NCBI GenBank assembly: GCA_905233785.1
Contig: CAJOCV010000084.1
Span: forward strand, 1 to 7,766
DNA from: an uncultured Oscillospiraceae bacterium
Lineage (GTDB): Bacteria > Bacillota > Clostridia > Oscillospirales > Oscillospiraceae
Direction of reading: 5' to 3'
Length of the DNA: 7,766 nucleotides
In this document: positions 5,592 through 7,766 of the stretch, piece after piece
Layout of the letters: the number at the start of each line of letters is the position of its first letter
Numbering within the stretch: position 1 is the stretch's first letter
Made by a program: the position numbers and the translations under genes
Notes under the pieces: generated by a model
What the model saw: only the letters and a program-made list of their open reading frames with translations
What the model was told of the DNA's origin: nothing
Database searches by the model: none

Positions 5592-7502
5592 TTAGAAAAG
5601 TTCCGCGACGCTTTCAACAAAGGCGATCGGCTCCTCCACGTCTACACCGGCAGAGAGCTCGGCCAGGGCGTAGAGAATGCGGGAGAGCTTGGCGGCCTTG
5701 TCCTTGTCGCTGTCAAAGGCGGCCTTGAGCACTTCAAAGCTGTGGTGCGCGGGGTTTAATTCCAACACGCGGGTGGCGCGCAGCTTGCGCATTTCCTCGC
5801 TGGGGCCGTGGCGGAAATAGCGCTCCATCTCCAGCGTGAGCCCGCCCTCGGTCGTGAGGCAGCAGGGCTGCGTGGTGAGCTTGCGGCTGAGCTTGACCTT
5901 GGAAAGCCCCTCGCCGACGGACTCCTTCACAAAGTCCAAAAGCTCCTTGTTCTCAATGTCGCGCTCCTCGGCGGCCTTCTTCTCCTCCTCGGTCTCAAAG
6001 CCGAGGTCGTCGGTCACAACGTTGCAGAAGCTCTTGCCGTCCTGCTCGCGCAGCGCGTCGAGCACCATCTCATCGAGCGGGCTTGTGAGGTAGATAAGCT
6101 CATAGCCGCGGTCACGCACCTCCTGACACTGGGGCAGGTTCATCGCCTGCTTGACGGAGGCGGAGGTGGCAAAGTAAATGCTCTTCTGGCTCTCGGGCAT
6201 GTTCTCCACATACTCCTTGAGCGTGACCATGTGATCCTCAGAAGTATAGAACAGCAGCAGGTCGCGCAGGAAATCCTTGTAGCGGCCGTACTCGTCGCAG
6301 ACGCCGACCTTCAGGTCGTTGCCGAAGTTGCGGAAAAACTCCTCATACTTGGGCTTGTCGTCCCGCAGGAGCTTTTCGAGCTCGCCCTTGATGCGCTTTT
6401 CGAGGTTCTGGCCGATGATGCGAAGCTGACGGTCATGCTGCAAAATCTCGCGGGAGATGTTCAGCGAAAGGTCGGGGGAGTCCACCACGCCCTTGACGAA
6501 GTCAAAATATTCGTGCAGCAGCTTGTCGCACTTCTCCATGATCATGACGCCGTTGGAGTAGAGCGTGATCCCACCCTTATTGTCGCCGGAAAAGACGTTT
6601 TCATTCTGCTCCCCGGGGACAAAGAGCATGGCCTTGTAGCTCACCTGACCCTCGGCGCTCACGCGCACCAGGGCGCAAGGGTCCTTGCGGTCGCGGTTTT
6701 TCTCCTTGTACCAGGCGATGCAGTCGTCGTCGGTCACGTCGCTCTTGGAGCGCTGCCAGATGGGGATCATGGAGTTGAGCGTCTCGTTCTCGGTGACCAT
6801 GCGGTAGTCATACTTGGGGCTGCCGTCGTCATTCTGCTCGCCGGTCTCATAGCGCTCCTGATGCTCCACGTCCATCTTGATCGGCCAACGGACGTAATCG
6901 GAGTATTTCTTCACGAGCGCCTTGATCTTCCAGACCTCGAGATAGGAGCCGTAGATTTCCTCGTCGCTGTCGGCCTTGAGATGCATGATGACGTCGGTGC
7001 CCACCGTGTCCTTCTCGATGGGGGTCACGGTGTAGCCGTCGGCGCCCGTACTCTGCCATTGTACGCCCTGCTCCTCGCCGTATTTGCGGGTTTTGACGGT
7101 GACCTCGTCGGCCACCATAAAGGCGGAGTAGAAGCCCACGCCGAACTGGCCGATGATGGAGATGTCCTCGGCCTTGTCGCTCTCCATCTCGCCCTTGAAC
7201 TGGTAGGAGCCGGACTTGGCGATCACGCCGAGGTTGTTCTCCGCCTCCTCCATGCTCATGCCGATGCCGTTATCCCGCACGGTGATGGTGCGCGCTTCTT
7301 TGTCCACCAGAATCTCGATTTTGAAGTCGTCCCGGTTCAAGCCCACCCGGTCATCGGTCAGCCCCAGATAGCAGAGCTTGTCGATGGCGTCGGATGCGTT
7401 GGAGAGGATCTCGCGCAGGAAGATTTCCTTGTTGGTGTAGATGGAATTGATCATCAGGTCGAGGAGCCGTTTGCTCTCGGCCTTAAACTGCTTTTTGCTC
7501 AT
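5592..7502 (-). CDS. htpG: Chaperone HtpG (bacterial Hsp90)
   Basis: ATP-dependent homodimeric molecular chaperone of the cytoplasm that helps remodel and refold client proteins. From the chosen start the product has 636 residues, normal for the family. The N-terminal GHKL/Bergerat ATPase domain is intact: REILSNASDAIDK (30-42) with catalytic Glu31 and Mg-binding Asn35, DNGIGM (77-82) with nucleotide-binding Asp77, and IGQFGVGFYSAF (117-128). The middle domain (about 225-500) and the C-terminal dimerisation domain follow, with no long charged linker, as in other bacterial members. The ATG at 7502 gives MSKKQFKAESKRLLDLM, the family's usual beginning. An ATG at 7523 would add seven residues (MEAHKQT) but has no ribosome binding site, whereas GGAGG (7517-7521) overlaps it and lies 14 nt before the chosen start, a rather long spacer. 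First main gene of the series, with its own promoter at 7550-7577. No CIRCE element was found. Confidence 0.96.
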   Translation of the reverse strand: MSKKQFKAESKRLLDLMINSIYTNKEIFLREILSNASDAIDKLCYLGLTDDRVGLNRDDFKIEILVDKEARTITVRDNGIGMSMEEAENNLGVIAKSGSYQFKGEMESDKAEDISIIGQFGVGFYSAFMVADEVTVKTRKYGEEQGVQWQSTGADGYTVTPIEKDTVGTDVIMHLKADSDEEIYGSYLEVWKIKALVKKYSDYVRWPIKMDVEHQERYETGEQNDDGSPKYDYRMVTENETLNSMIPIWQRSKSDVTDDDCIAWYKEKNRDRKDPCALVRVSAEGQVSYKAMLFVPGEQNENVFSGDNKGGITLYSNGVMIMEKCDKLLHEYFDFVKGVVDSPDLSLNISREILQHDRQLRIIGQNLEKRIKGELEKLLRDDKPKYEEFFRNFGNDLKVGVCDEYGRYKDFLRDLLLFYTSEDHMVTLKEYVENMPESQKSIYFATSASVKQAMNLPQCQEVRDRGYELIYLTSPLDEMVLDALREQDGKSFCNVVTDDLGFETEEEKKAAEERDIENKELLDFVKESVGEGLSKVKLSRKLTTQPCCLTTEGGLTLEMERYFRHGPSEEMRKLRATRVLELNPAHHSFEVLKAAFDSDKDKAAKLSRILYALAELSAGVDVEEPIAFVESVAELF

Positions 7503-7516
7503 GGTTTGTTTGTGTG

Positions 7517-7521
7517 CCTCC
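7517..7521 (-). promoter_or_regulatory. Ribosome binding site bearing on the htpG start
   Basis: GGAGG on the minus strand overlaps the first ATG of the frame (7521-7523) and lies 14 nt before the second ATG (7500-7502). It cannot serve the first ATG but can serve the second, though the spacing is longer than the usual 5-10 nt. Together with the conserved N terminus it favours the shorter protein. Confidence 0.5.
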
Positions 7522-7549
7522 ATTTGCTTATTATTATCAGTAATTTATC

Positions 7550-7577
7550 ATTATAACATAAATATCGGGAATTTCAA
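7550..7577 (-). promoter_or_regulatory. Proximal htpG promoter (SigA-like, extended -10)
   Basis: On the minus strand TTGAAA (7572-7577) and a perfect TATAAT (7550-7555) are separated by 16 nt. A TG one base before the -10 gives the extended form TGTTATAAT. Transcription would begin near 7543, giving a leader of about 40 nt to the preferred htpG ATG at 7502 and about 20 nt to the alternative at 7523. No inverted repeat of the HrcA/CIRCE type and no CtsR-like direct repeat overlaps it. Confidence 0.75.
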
Positions 7578-7599
7578 CACAGACAGGCAGGGGAATATG

Positions 7600-7671
7600 T
7601 TAATTTTCATGAACCGTGAATGGCAGAGGGGATGTGAAAAAAATTTTCTTCAGCGCTGCAAATGATCGCAT
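7600..7671 (-). CDS. Possible 23-residue small ORF upstream of htpG
   Basis: A short frame of 24 codons including TAA, beginning MRSFAALKKIFF and ending TVHEN. I do not recognise it. It has AAGGAG (7678-7683) 6 nt before the ATG, one of the best ribosome binding sites in the window. It sits about 58 nt downstream of the predicted start of the distal promoter at 7736-7764. It ends 23 nt before the -35 box of the proximal htpG promoter. The first half is basic and hydrophobic (Lys8-Lys9 then Ile-Phe-Phe), but it is too short for a clear membrane helix. The frame stays open past its stop to a TGA at 7537-7539, so it could be a decayed gene start rather than a working peptide. Alternatives are a leader peptide affecting htpG expression, a free small protein, or chance. 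Length alone gives no statistical support. Confidence 0.35.
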   Translation of the reverse strand: MRSFAALKKIFFTSPLPFTVHEN

Positions 7672-7703
7672 ATCCTTCTCCTTGTTCTCTTTTACAGGCG
7701 GGA

Positions 7704-7725
7704 ATTGACCAATATAGCGGTCAAT
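7704..7725 (-). promoter_or_regulatory. Operator-like inverted repeat just downstream of the distal promoter
   Basis: ATTGACC (7704-7710) and GGTCAAT (7719-7725) are perfect 7-bp inverted arms around an 8-nt AT-rich spacer. The repeat begins a few bases after the predicted transcription start of the distal promoter. That position suits a repressor operator, or a small hairpin at the 5' end of the transcript. It does not match CIRCE (TTAGCACTC-N9-GAGTGCTAA), and it differs from CtsR sites, which are direct repeats of GGTCAAA. The regulator is unknown. Confidence 0.45.
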
Positions 7726-7735
7726 ATTTTTCAGA

Positions 7736-7764
7736 AGTATATCATAAACTATTTCAAATTGCAA
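7736..7764 (-). promoter_or_regulatory. Distal promoter (SigA-like) at the right edge
   Basis: On the minus strand TTGCAA (7759-7764) and TATACT (7736-7741) are separated by exactly 17 nt in an AT-rich stretch. Transcription would start near 7729 and run through the inverted repeat at 7704-7725, the possible small ORF and then htpG. The -35 box is 2 nt from the window end, so any upstream activator site is not visible. Confidence 0.6.
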
Positions 7765-7766
7765 GC

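Noticed and set aside
5808..7556. Plus-strand open frame of about 582 codons opposite htpG
   Set aside because: Antisense shadow of htpG with a His/Leu/Val-rich composition typical of reverse-complement translation and no initiation signal.
7503..7766. CIRCE or CtsR heat-shock operators upstream of htpG
   Set aside because: I searched by eye for TTAGCACTC-N9-GAGTGCTAA and direct GGTCAAA repeats and found neither; the only repeat there is the inverted ATTGACC/GGTCAAT.

Overview
The window looks like a chromosomal segment of a GC-rich gut-type Clostridia (Bacillota, probably Oscillospirales or a relative). This is inferred from protein style: a Bacillus/Clostridium-type MetRS, a VanW-domain membrane protein and a clostridial HtpG. 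GC-rich genes alternate with AT-rich, repeat-filled gaps, and start sites carry AGGAG-type ribosome binding sites. I did not identify a species.

All four substantial genes are on the minus strand. In transcription order they are htpG (Hsp90 chaperone), hemW (radical-SAM heme chaperone), a VanW-domain membrane-anchored envelope protein, and metG (methionyl-tRNA synthetase). All four are full length with intact key motifs. They are housekeeping or envelope genes with no obvious shared pathway. Apart from the two promoters upstream of htpG I found no convincing promoter, so some read-through from htpG is plausible but not shown.

The gaps hold the less ordinary material. (1) Two copies of a ~112-bp palindromic element lie in opposite orientation, one between htpG and hemW and one between the VanW gene and metG. 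Each has arms of five 7-bp units (GTGAAWA-like, ending in GTTAAGG) around a core of two small GC-rich hairpins. They abut the upstream genes' stop codons and together bracket the hemW-VanW pair. (2) The 265-bp hemW-VanW gap is GC-rich with two strong hairpins and holds the ribosome binding site that fixes the VanW start at a GTG. (3) Upstream of htpG there is a proximal promoter and, at the right edge, a second good promoter. The distal one is followed by an operator-like inverted repeat and a possible 23-codon ORF with a strong ribosome binding site.

No tRNA, rRNA, CRISPR array, transposase or defence system is visible. I do not see a convincing new multi-gene system. The best leads are the heptamer-armed repeat family and the leader region of htpG.
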